Below, one piece after another: positions 23,776-31,084 of a DNA stretch of 59,108 nt. Numbering within the stretch: position 1 is the first letter of the stretch; each line of letters opens with the position of its first letter. Source of the stretch: Nonomuraea corallina (GTDB lineage: Bacteria > Actinomycetota > Actinomycetes > Streptosporangiales > Streptosporangiaceae); the NCBI RefSeq assembly GCF_027620315.1, contig NZ_JAPNNL010000023.1, positions 1 through 59,108 of the forward strand, in the 5' to 3' direction. The position numbers and the translations under genes were made by a program. Below the pieces are notes generated by a model. The model did no database searches, had not been told where the DNA came from, and saw only the letters and a program-made list of their open reading frames with translations.

Positions 23776-24654
23776 TCAGGGCGGCAGGTGCGAGACGATC
23801 GTGTCCCGTATGAGGGCTATGTCGTCGATACTCTGCCGGGCGAGCTGATTGAAGATCAGGCCGTACTGGTGCGTGGCCGCCTGGTCCAGATAGAGCACCC
23901 CGTCACGGCCCATGTCCATCCAGACCAGCCGTTGCCCGGCATCGTCGCCAGGCTCCGAGAGCATCAGCAGGGTGAAGGAAGACTCGGCGATCTGCCGCGG
24001 CCTGCCGAGAAGGCTCAGCTGCATGTGGACGTTCGGCATATCCAGAATCTCGAGGAGCTTCCGGAGCTGTGCGCGCATGATGGCTGGTGATCCGAAGTGC
24101 CTCATCAGTACGGACTCGTCCAGGACGATATGCAGGTGCAGGGGTGAAGGCGCTTCGAGGAGCTGCTGACGTTTCATCCGGATGGCGATGCGATACTCGA
24201 TCTGCTCGGGGGTGAGCGCGGTGTCGATCAATTGCCAGTTCTGGATGAGTTCGCGCGCGTAGGCCTCGGTCTGCAACAGACCCGGCACCACGTCGGCTTC
24301 CCAGAGACACGCCGCCCTGGCCACCGCCTCGATGTCGAGGAAAGCGGCGAAACCCTCCTGGGGAGATGACCCCGCGTACGCCCGCCACCAGCCTCGTGGC
24401 CGATCATGGGCCGTCAGCGCAAGCAGTCGCCGCCGGTGGTCGGGGGAGAGGCCGGGATCGTACAGATCGAGAAGGGCTTCCGCGTCGGTCGGGGAAATGC
24501 CGATGCGGGCGTTCTCTATCTTGCTCAGCTTGGCGGTGGACCAGCCGAGTCGTTCCTTCACGTCGTCGCCGGTCATGCCGGCCCGATCGCGGAGTCTGCG
24601 GAGCTCGGCGGCCATCATCAAGCGGGGGACAGGTGTCGGCTTGCGGTCGTTCAC
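23776..24654 (-). CDS. XRE-family regulator with DUF5753
   Basis: 292-aa regulator: N-terminal helix-turn-helix (AAELRRLRDRAGMTGDDVKERLGWSTAKLSKIENARIGIS) and the DUF5753 domain (ARAACLWEADVVPGLLQTEAYARELIQ to LYLDQAATHQYGLIFNQL). This WhiJ/Scr1-like family is greatly expanded in morphologically complex actinomycetes and is normally paired with a small DUF397 protein that may act as its antagonist. Here a DUF397 gene and a DUF6292 gene lie divergently within 1 kb. Codon use is less GC-extreme than in most neighbours. Confidence 0.9.
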   Translation of the reverse strand: MNDRKPTPVPRLMMAAELRRLRDRAGMTGDDVKERLGWSTAKLSKIENARIGISPTDAEALLDLYDPGLSPDHRRRLLALTAHDRPRGWWRAYAGSSPQEGFAAFLDIEAVARAACLWEADVVPGLLQTEAYARELIQNWQLIDTALTPEQIEYRIAIRMKRQQLLEAPSPLHLHIVLDESVLMRHFGSPAIMRAQLRKLLEILDMPNVHMQLSLLGRPRQIAESSFTLLMLSEPGDDAGQRLVWMDMGRDGVLYLDQAATHQYGLIFNQLARQSIDDIALIRDTIVSHLPP

Positions 24655-24787
24655 TCCACTGGCGCCAATCTCTTGATATACCCCGCTTTGTTGCTATTAG
24701 TCCCTTGAGGGGAGGCAGAGAAGTAACCCTTTCAGGAAATATTGCACGAAAACCTTCTCTCTGTCACCGTAATAAGAGGAGGAGAAG

Positions 24788-24838
24788 GTGATCCTCGCTC
24801 GGCCACACCTGGCTCTTCGATCACAAGTCTCCGACTGA
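24788..24838 (+). other. Possible 16-codon small ORF with strong ribosome site
   Basis: GAGGAGGAGAAG directly precedes a GTG that opens a 16-codon frame (ILARPHLALRSQVSD after the start) ending in TGA. It lies in the AT-richer gap between the divergent XRE and DUF6292 genes. The ribosome site is much better than that of the next gene. It could be a leader peptide or chance; the upstream sequence 24655-24787 also holds CCCTTGAGGG, a small palindrome. Confidence 0.25.
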
Positions 24839-25039
24839 CCCTGGGCAGGGTGCGAGGCACGAGGCCAACGGCGACACCGTGCGCATGTGCCTGTTCACCA
24901 CCTCGCGATCGGCCACCACCCCGGCCGGTCCCCGGAGAAGGAGGCCGTCACGTCCGATGGTTTCTGTTACCTCACGACCGGCCGGACACAGCGCCGGGCG
25001 GTCACGGCGCACCGCCTTGTAGCCCAGGGGGCCCTGGTG

Positions 25040-25546
25040 ATGAGCTCCCGCGGCCCATGGCCGGTGCCATGGCACCGACTGCAACTGGGGTACCTGCACG
25101 ACGTCTACCTGGCCCTGATACGGCGAGAGGTCCAGCTCAGCGCCCACTGGATCAGCGAGTTCGTGCCGCGATCCGCGACCATCCTGCTGGCTGAGACCGC
25201 CTCGAACGGCGCCACGGAGTTCGCTCTCGCCTGGGACGAGGAGAGCGGCTGGCGTCTGGGAGTGTTCGTCCAGGGTGACGAACGATGCCCCACCCTGCTC
25301 CGCCGCCAGGAGTACATCTGCGGAGCCGTGCTGCCCGATCCCGCCGAGGTGGCCGACACCGTCGTCACGCTGCTCAGGCGGCACCTGCGGCGGAGGTGGC
25401 CGTGGCAGGCGTCCCAGACGTTCTGGGGCGGCTACCCTCCCTCCTACCGCTGCTATCGGGACGTCGACGACGGCTTTGACGACCTCCTCCGAGGCCATCT
25501 CCCTCCGGACGACCCGAGTTGCCTCCCCTCATGGAGCGGCCACTGA
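25040..25546 (+). CDS. DUF6292-like protein
   Basis: 168-aa protein resembling the actinobacterial DUF6292 family, of unknown function and often found near XRE/DUF397 regulators. Recognisable parts are LGYLHDVYLALIRREVQLSAHWISEF, a core reading FALAWDEESGWRLGVFVQGDERCPTLLR, and a Trp/Arg-rich C-terminus. The start is uncertain: the ATG at 25040 has AGGGGG 8 nt upstream and fits the apparent domain start; a GTG at 24887 would add 51 residues of low-complexity sequence. Confidence 0.6.
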   Translation: MSSRGPWPVPWHRLQLGYLHDVYLALIRREVQLSAHWISEFVPRSATILLAETASNGATEFALAWDEESGWRLGVFVQGDERCPTLLRRQEYICGAVLPDPAEVADTVVTLLRRHLRRRWPWQASQTFWGGYPPSYRCYRDVDDGFDDLLRGHLPPDDPSCLPSWSGH

Positions 25547-25605
25547 AGCCTAAAATTTCCACATCGGGCAACAGCGAACCGGCGAATGCCGCCCGATCCC
25601 GGGCG

Positions 25606-25662
25606 TGATCATGTGATCATGTGACTTACCTGAACGCTAGGTCGATCTAGCTAGAGAGTCAC
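25606..25662 (+). promoter_or_regulatory. Palindrome-rich region before DUF397 gene
   Basis: TGATCA-TG-TGATCA (25606-25619), then GTGACT (25621-25626) with its inverted partner AGTCAC (25657-25662), enclosing three CTAG sites (25637, 25647, 25651). CTAG is rare in such genomes. This is a probable operator region, possibly for the XRE/DUF5753 regulator. Confidence 0.45.
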
Positions 25663-25673
25663 AAGGCGGACAA

Positions 25674-25889
25674 ATGATACATAGGGGCGGGATGCCGCAC
25701 GCCGGGCTGACCGGCAGCGAGATCTGGAAGCGCGCCTGCGGTACGGACAAGAACTGCGTCGAGGTGGCAGGGCTGGCCGACGGCCGGGTGGCCATCCGGG
25801 ACAGCAAGGACCTGACGGCTCCGCCCCTCGTCCTGGAGCCCGAGAGCTACGGGCTCTTCCTGGCCGCCATCAAACGCGGAGACCACTGA
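25674..25889 (+). CDS. DUF397 domain protein
   Basis: 71-aa protein of the DUF397 family. The signature WKRACGTDKNCVEVAGLADGRVAIRDSKDLTAPPLVLEPESYGLFLAAIKRG matches the usual W-x-K-S-S-x-S-x-x-x-x-C-V-E-V pattern with Ser partly replaced. These small proteins partner XRE/DUF5753 regulators (WhiJ-like systems). AAGGCGG lies 4 nt before the ATG at 25674; a second ATG at 25692 is possible. Confidence 0.88.
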   Translation: MIHRGGMPHAGLTGSEIWKRACGTDKNCVEVAGLADGRVAIRDSKDLTAPPLVLEPESYGLFLAAIKRGDH

Positions 25890-26037
25890 CCCGCGCCGGT
25901 CGTCCCAGGAGCGCGTCGCGGGCCGGGTGATCGGCGGTCGCGTCGCGCTCCTGGTCCAGCTCACGCGGACAGGACCGCCCCCTTCCGCGTGTCACGCCCG
26001 GGGTGAGCGGACGCGCGGAGAGGGCAGGGCAGGGGGC

Positions 26038-26499
26038 ATGAAGAAGACACTGCTGGCCACGACGCTCGGCACCGCCGCGGCGGCCGCTCTGGGCGCCGCC
26101 GCCACCCGATCCGGGATGCCCTGGTTCCAAAAACTCGACAAGCCCTCATGGCAGCCGCCGCCGGTCGCCTTCCCTCTGGTGTGGAACCCGCTGTACGCGC
26201 TCATCGCCTACGGCGGCGCCCGCGCGCTGGACCGGGCGGGTGACGGGCGCGGCGCGCTCGGCCGCACGCTGGCGGCCAACCTGGCGCTGAACGCCGCCTG
26301 GCCGGCGCTCTTCTTCGGCCGCCGCTCGCCCCGGCTGGCGCTCGCCGAGATCTTCGCGCTCAACGCCGCCAACCTGCTGCTCGTGCGCAAGGCCCTGCGC
26401 GCCGACCGCACCGCGGGGCTGCTCCTGGTCCCGTACGCGTCGTGGACGGCCTTCGCCACGGTGCTGAACGCGGAGCTCGTCCGCAGGAACCCCGAGTAA
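26038..26499 (+). CDS. TspO/MBR-like membrane protein
   Basis: 153-aa membrane protein with about five hydrophobic helices. TspO-type motifs are WFQKLDKPSWQPPPVAFPLVWNPLYALIAYGGARAL and NLALNAAWPALFFGRRSPRLAL. TspO proteins bind tetrapyrroles or sterol-like ligands and act in stress or porphyrin handling. An AGGGGG sequence precedes the ATG at 26038. Single gene; no tetrapyrrole genes nearby. Confidence 0.85.
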   Translation: MKKTLLATTLGTAAAAALGAAATRSGMPWFQKLDKPSWQPPPVAFPLVWNPLYALIAYGGARALDRAGDGRGALGRTLAANLALNAAWPALFFGRRSPRLALAEIFALNAANLLLVRKALRADRTAGLLLVPYASWTAFATVLNAELVRRNPE

Positions 26500-26590
26500 A
26501 GGCCAACGGGCCCAACCCTTACGTAGTCGATCCCTCACGCAGGGTACTGATCCAGTCGGATGATCAGATCACCGTTCGCAGGGGGGATCC

Positions 26591-26848
26591 ATGCGCAAGC
26601 GCACCATGATCGCAGTCATCACCGCCGCCACCGCCGGCGTGCTGCTGGCAGGCGGCCCGGCGACCGCCGAGGACGAGCGCTGCGTCAAGCGCCACGTCGG
26701 TCCGGGCTGGTCGCCGAACTGGCCGATGCTCGACGAACTGGGCATCAGGAGAATCGTCGAGCGGTCGTCCGGCACCGCCTCGGTGTGCGTCGGCGGCCGG
26801 TCCGCCACCCCGGAGCGGCGACCCAGCACCACGGCCGTCGAGCCGTAA
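26591..26848 (+). CDS. Small secreted hypothetical protein
   Basis: 85-aa protein, family not recognised. Signal peptide MRKRTMIAVITAATAGVLLAGGPATAED with a likely Ala-x-Ala cleavage site near residue 26, then a short mature region with two cysteines (RCVKRHVGP and SVCVGGRS) that could form one disulfide. GGGGGG lies 4 nt before the ATG. A clear terminator follows, so it is probably monocistronic. Confidence 0.65.
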   Translation: MRKRTMIAVITAATAGVLLAGGPATAEDERCVKRHVGPGWSPNWPMLDELGIRRIVERSSGTASVCVGGRSATPERRPSTTAVEP

Positions 26849-26852
26849 CCCG

Positions 26853-26880
26853 CCCGCCGGAGCCCGGCCGCCCCGGCGGG
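26853..26880 (+). terminator. Hairpin after small secreted protein gene
   Basis: CCCGCCGG (26853-26860) and CCGGCGGG (26873-26880): a perfect 8-bp stem with a 12-nt loop, 4 bp after the stop. Confidence 0.6.
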
Positions 26881-26969
26881 ACGGCCGGGACGATCCTGAC
26901 ACCCGCCTGCCGGGCCGTCAGAGCGACAGGTCACGTGCCGGGTGCGCGGTGCCGCGCCCGCCGAGGCCC

Positions 26970-26975
26970 TACGCT
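26970..26975 (+). promoter_or_regulatory. Leaderless -10 box TACGCT
   Basis: TACGCT followed by 7 nt and the kinase ATG at 26983; no ribosome site is present. Confidence 0.5.
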
Positions 26976-26982
26976 GCTGCGC

Positions 26983-28779
26983 ATGGCGAACCGGGTGATC
27001 GACGGCCGCTTCGAGCTCGTGGCCCGGCTCGGCGGCGGCGGCATGGGACTGGTGTGGCGGGCGTGGGACCAGGCGCTGCACCGGGAGGTCGCGCTCAAGG
27101 AGGTGCGGCCGCCCGATCCCGCCCTGGGGGAGCACGACCCCGCCCAGGCCCGTGAGCTGCGCGCCAGGGTGCTGCGCGAGGCGCGGGCCCTGGCCCGGCT
27201 CAACCACCCGCACGTCGTCACCATCCACCACATCGTCGACACCGGCGAGGACGCCTTCCCCTGGCTGGTCATGGAGCTGGTGACCGGGGGGACCCTCCAG
27301 GACCGGCTGTCCGACGGGCCGCTGTCCCCGGCCGAGGCGGCCCGGCTGGGGCGGGAGGTGCTGTCCGCGTTACGCGCCGCGCACGCCGTCGGCATCCTGC
27401 ACCGTGACGTCAAGCCCGGCAACGTCCTGTTACGCCCGGACGGGCGCTGGGTGCTCACCGACTTCGGCATCGCCGCCGTCCAGGAGTCGCCGGGACTGAC
27501 GGCGACCGGCTCGTTCATCGGCTCGCCCGAGTACATGGCGCCCGAGCGCATCAACGGCCACGAGGGCGATCCGGCCTCCGACCTGTGGTCGCTCGGCATG
27601 CTCCTGTACGTGGCCGTGGAGGGCCGTCACCCGCTGCGGCGGGCCACGCCGCTGGCCACCCTGGCGGCGGTGCTCAACCAGGAGGCGCCGCCGCCGGAGC
27701 GGGCGGGCGCGCTGGCGCCGGTGCTGTTCGCGCTGCTCAACCGCGACCCGGCGGCCAGACCGGACCCCGGCACGCTGGACCGCATGCTCACCGCCGCGGC
27801 CCAGGACCCGGGGCCGCCGCCCTACTCCGGCCCCCACCCGCTCCACGGCCCGTCTCATGCGGGTCCGTCCCATCCCGGCCCGTCCCATGCGGGCTCGTCC
27901 CACGCCGGCCCGCCGCTTCACGGCCCGTTCTCGTCCGGTCCGCATGGCCTGCCGGGGCAAGGCCCGCCGTCCGGGTCGGCCGGGTCGTACCCGGGGTCTC
28001 ACGGCGGGCCCGCGTACGCCGGTTCTCCCGCGTACGGGCCGGGCGGCGGGCAGCCGTCAGGCCCGCAGGGGGCGTCCTGGAGCACCCTGCCGCCGCACGG
28101 CCGCAGATCGGGCCGCCGCAGGGGAGTGACGACGTCGATCGTCCTCGGCGTGGCGGCGGTCGTGGTCGCGGCGGCCGTGGTGTGGGCGCTGCCGGGGTTC
28201 CAGCGCGGCGGCGTCACCGCAGCCCCGTCCGCGGGCGACCGGACGAGCGCGCCGCCCGCCTCCGGGAGGCCCCCGGAGACGACCCCGGAGAAGACCCGGG
28301 AGGCGGCCACGGAGGAGACTCAGGGGCCGCCGGAGGAGCCAGCCGACCTGCTCACCCCGGCGGGGATGCGCCGCCTGGTCGCCGACCTGCGGACGGTCAT
28401 GGGGGGCACGGAGGTCGTCGAGCTGGTCGTCTATCCGACGTACGCGATCGCCGGGGCCCCGGTCAAGGGCCGCAAGGCGGTCTACGACCGCTACACCTAC
28501 CGGGGCGGCGTGGCCACCAAGGACGGCCCCGGCGGTCCCGTCACCAACCCCACCGTGAACCTGCGGGCCTACAACTGGAACGCGCTCCCCGGCCTGATCC
28601 GCAGGGCCGACAAGGAGCTCGGCATCAAGAAGCCCACGACCCGCTACGTCATCGTCGACGCCGCCTTCTACGAGAACGGCTCGATCCGGGTCTACGTCTC
28701 CGACGAATACCACGCGACGGGCTACCTGGCGGCCGATCCGACGGGCAAGGTGCTCGCGAAGTACCCAGCCGGAGGCTAG
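26983..28779 (+). CDS. Receptor-type Ser/Thr protein kinase
   Basis: 598-aa membrane kinase. Kinase domain at residues 10-265: Gly loop ARLGGGGMGLVW, Lys in VALKEV, catalytic loop HRDVKPGNVLL, DFGIAA and APERI. A cytoplasmic linker rich in Pro/Ser/His/Gly (GPSHAGPSHPGPSHAG and similar) follows, then a single transmembrane helix at about 381-405 (SIVLGVAAVVVAAAVVWAL). The extracellular part is an acidic spacer plus a roughly 150-residue domain (LTPAGMRRLVADLRTVMGG to GYLAADPTGKVLAKYP) with no PASTA repeats; I do not recognise it. It probably phosphorylates cytoplasmic targets in response to an external signal. Confidence 0.9.
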   Translation: MANRVIDGRFELVARLGGGGMGLVWRAWDQALHREVALKEVRPPDPALGEHDPAQARELRARVLREARALARLNHPHVVTIHHIVDTGEDAFPWLVMELVTGGTLQDRLSDGPLSPAEAARLGREVLSALRAAHAVGILHRDVKPGNVLLRPDGRWVLTDFGIAAVQESPGLTATGSFIGSPEYMAPERINGHEGDPASDLWSLGMLLYVAVEGRHPLRRATPLATLAAVLNQEAPPPERAGALAPVLFALLNRDPAARPDPGTLDRMLTAAAQDPGPPPYSGPHPLHGPSHAGPSHPGPSHAGSSHAGPPLHGPFSSGPHGLPGQGPPSGSAGSYPGSHGGPAYAGSPAYGPGGGQPSGPQGASWSTLPPHGRRSGRRRGVTTSIVLGVAAVVVAAAVVWALPGFQRGGVTAAPSAGDRTSAPPASGRPPETTPEKTREAATEETQGPPEEPADLLTPAGMRRLVADLRTVMGGTEVVELVVYPTYAIAGAPVKGRKAVYDRYTYRGGVATKDGPGGPVTNPTVNLRAYNWNALPGLIRRADKELGIKKPTTRYVIVDAAFYENGSIRVYVSDEYHATGYLAADPTGKVLAKYPAGG

Positions 28780-28819
28780 GAACGGTTAGATCCCGGCGTA
28801 CCCGGGCACCTCATCGGCC

Positions 28820-29710
28820 ATGGCGGAGCACGGGTTCCTGGTGATCGGCAACGCGGCGGCAGGCGGGGTCGACGAGACGGCGCGCGCGACGGTGCTGGAG
28901 GAGTTGTCGGGGGACGTGGCGACCTTCGACGTCGAGCGGCCTGGCGACATCGAACGCGCCCTGGCCGACCATCCCGCACGCGTCCCTGTCGTGCTGGGCG
29001 GCGACGGGACCGTTCACGCGGTGGTGGCGGCGCTGCTGGCCAGGGGAGAGCTGGCCGAGCGCCCGATCGGGCTGGTGCCGCTGGGCACCGGCAACGACCT
29101 GGCGCGCGCCCTGGGCATCCCGCTCGACCCGCGGGAGGCGGCCCGCGCGCTGGACGGTGGCCGGGAGCGGACGCTGGACCTGCTGGTCGACGACGAGGGC
29201 GGCATCGTGGTGAACGCCGTGCACGTCGGCGTCGGCGCGCACGCCTCCGAGCACGCGGTCGCCCTCAAGCCGCTGCTGCGCCGGGCCGCGTACGCGGTGG
29301 GCGCGCTGGTGGCGGGGGTGCGCAGCAAGGGGTGGCGGCTGCGGGTGAAGGTGGACGGCGAGCCGGTCACGGACGGGCGGCGGCGGGTGCTCATGGTGGG
29401 GATCGGCAACGGCGTCTCGATCGGCGGCGGCACCCCGCTCGCGCCGCACGCCCGCCCCGACGACGGCCTGGCCGATGTGGTGATCTCGTACGCGGTCTCG
29501 CCGCTGGCCCGGCTGTCCTTCGGTGTTCTGCTGCGTCGCGGCAGGCATCCGGAGCGCGCCGACGTGGTGACGGTCAGGGGCCGGGACGTCACCGTGGAGG
29601 GCGAGCCGGTCCCGGCCAACGCCGACGGCGAGCTCTTCCCCCCGGCGACCCGCCGCGCCTGGACGGTCCGCCGCGCCGCCTGGCGGGTGATCGTTCCGCA
29701 GGACTCCTGA
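28820..29710 (+). CDS. Diacylglycerol kinase-family lipid kinase
   Basis: 296-aa protein of the DAGK catalytic family (YegS/DgkB-like). The nucleotide site is VVLGGDGTVHAVVAALL, the second motif PLGTGNDLARALGIP, followed by the C-terminal beta-sandwich (NAVHVGVGAHASEHA; GIGNGVSIGGGTPLAP; DGLADVVISYAVS). It phosphorylates a lipid, probably diacylglycerol or a related lipid, on the inner membrane face. It starts 40 bp after the kinase. The last codons and stop are repeated downstream in a 29-bp tandem array. Confidence 0.88.
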   Translation: MAEHGFLVIGNAAAGGVDETARATVLEELSGDVATFDVERPGDIERALADHPARVPVVLGGDGTVHAVVAALLARGELAERPIGLVPLGTGNDLARALGIPLDPREAARALDGGRERTLDLLVDDEGGIVVNAVHVGVGAHASEHAVALKPLLRRAAYAVGALVAGVRSKGWRLRVKVDGEPVTDGRRRVLMVGIGNGVSIGGGTPLAPHARPDDGLADVVISYAVSPLARLSFGVLLRRGRHPERADVVTVRGRDVTVEGEPVPANADGELFPPATRRAWTVRRAAWRVIVPQDS

Positions 29711-29826
29711 GCCGCGTGGTCGTCCCGCAGGACTCCTGAGCCGCGTGGTCGTCCCGCAGGACTCCTGAGCCGCGTGGTCGTCCCGCAGGACTCCTGAGCC
29801 GCGTGGTCGTCCCGCAGGACTCCTGA
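29682..29826 (+). repeat. 29-bp tandem repeat x4 plus a diverged founder copy
   Basis: Four identical 29-bp units (29711-29826) beginning GCCGCGTGGTCGTCCCGCAG and ending GACTCCTGA. The 3' end of the lipid kinase gene (29682-29710) is a diverged founder copy. Each unit ends with TGA (29708, 29737, 29766, 29795, 29824), in rotating frames. Confidence 0.95.
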
Positions 29827-29895
29827 GCCCCCTGGCGGGTCGGCGCGGCATCGCTCACAGTGGAGACCTGACGGTTCTCACCCTCAGGGGGACGA

Positions 29896-31083
29896 GTGAG
29901 CGAGTCGCCACAGCTGCCGATGTGGATGCGCAGGAACGGTTTCGGCCCTGCGCCCGAGCTGTCCGCCGCGGAGCGGGTCAGCCGGGTCGCCACCCCGTTC
30001 GGCGCCGACGCCTGGATGGTCACCCGCCACGCCGACATCCGCGAGGTGCTGGGCGACGCCGAGCGTTTCCCGATCGCCATGCGCGGCCTGGCGCAGTTGC
30101 CGGGCGCGCCGGAGCTGACCGAGGAGCAGCTCGCCGTCCTGCGCGCCGGCAATCTGCTCCAGATGAACCCGCCCGACCACACCCGGGTGCGCCGCGCCCT
30201 GGCGGCCGAGTTCACCGTCCGCCGGATGCGCCGCCTGGAGCCGCGCGTCGCCCGCATCGTCGGCGAGCACCTGGACGCCATGGAGGCGGCCGGCCCGCCC
30301 GCCGACCTGGTGAGCGCGTTCGCGCTGCCCGTCCCGTCGCTGGTCATCTGCGAGCTTCTCGGGGTCCCGTACGAGGATCGGGAGGACTTCCAGCGGCGCA
30401 CCGGCCGCATGCTCGACATGCGCACCCCGCCCGACGAGGCGGTCCGGCTCCAACTGGAGTCGCGCGCGTACATGGCCGAGCTGGTCGCCCGTCAGCAGGC
30501 CGACCCCGGCGAGGAGCTGATCGGCACGCTGGTGCGCGAGCACGGCGACGACCTGTCCACCGACGAGCTGATCGGCATCGGCGGGCTGCTGCTGCTCGCG
30601 GGGCACGAGACCACCTCCAACATGCTCGCGCTGGGCACCCTCGCCCTGCTGCGCCACCCCGGCCAGCTCGCCCTGCTGCGCGAGGAGCCGGGCCTGGTGG
30701 AGGCCGCGGTCGAGGAGCTGCTGCGCTTCCTGAGCATCGTCCACTCCGGCACGTTCAAGGTGACCGGCGCCGAGGTCGAGATCGCCGGGCAGCGGATCGG
30801 GCCGGGCGAGCTGGTGGTGTGCGCCCTGCCCGCCGGCAACCACGATCCGGAGCTGGTGGACGATCCCGGCCGCCTGGACCTGTCGAGGGGCGAGCCCGGC
30901 CATCTGGCCTTCGGGCACGGCGTCCATCACTGCCTGGGCGCGCCGCTGGCCCGGATGGAGCTGCGCATCGCGCTCCCGGCGCTGCTGGAGCGCTTCCCCG
31001 CGCTCAGGGAGGCGGAGCCGGCCCCGGTCTTCCGCGGTCAGCACATCGTCTATGGGCTGACCTCCCTGCACGTCGCCTGGTGA
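29896..31083 (+). CDS. Cytochrome P450
   Basis: 395-aa soluble bacterial P450. I-helix oxygen-activation motif LLLAGHETTSNML, ExxR in the K-helix (EELLRF) and heme loop FGHGVHHCLGAP with Cys346 as thiolate ligand. It needs ferredoxin and reductase partners, which are not in the window. The start is a GTG with GGGGGA upstream. The sequence is like monooxygenases of secondary or xenobiotic metabolism; substrate unknown. It is convergent with the fusion oxidoreductase, stops one base apart. Confidence 0.92.
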   Translation: MSESPQLPMWMRRNGFGPAPELSAAERVSRVATPFGADAWMVTRHADIREVLGDAERFPIAMRGLAQLPGAPELTEEQLAVLRAGNLLQMNPPDHTRVRRALAAEFTVRRMRRLEPRVARIVGEHLDAMEAAGPPADLVSAFALPVPSLVICELLGVPYEDREDFQRRTGRMLDMRTPPDEAVRLQLESRAYMAELVARQQADPGEELIGTLVREHGDDLSTDELIGIGGLLLLAGHETTSNMLALGTLALLRHPGQLALLREEPGLVEAAVEELLRFLSIVHSGTFKVTGAEVEIAGQRIGPGELVVCALPAGNHDPELVDDPGRLDLSRGEPGHLAFGHGVHHCLGAPLARMELRIALPALLERFPALREAEPAPVFRGQHIVYGLTSLHVAW

Positions 31084-31084
31084 C

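Noticed and set aside
24742..25194. Plus-strand frame between the XRE and DUF6292 genes
   Set aside because: Pro/Arg/Gly-rich without a ribosome site, and overlaps the better supported DUF6292 frame.
29711..29826. Tandem 29-bp repeats as a CRISPR array
   Set aside because: Units are directly adjacent with no spacers and no cas genes are present.
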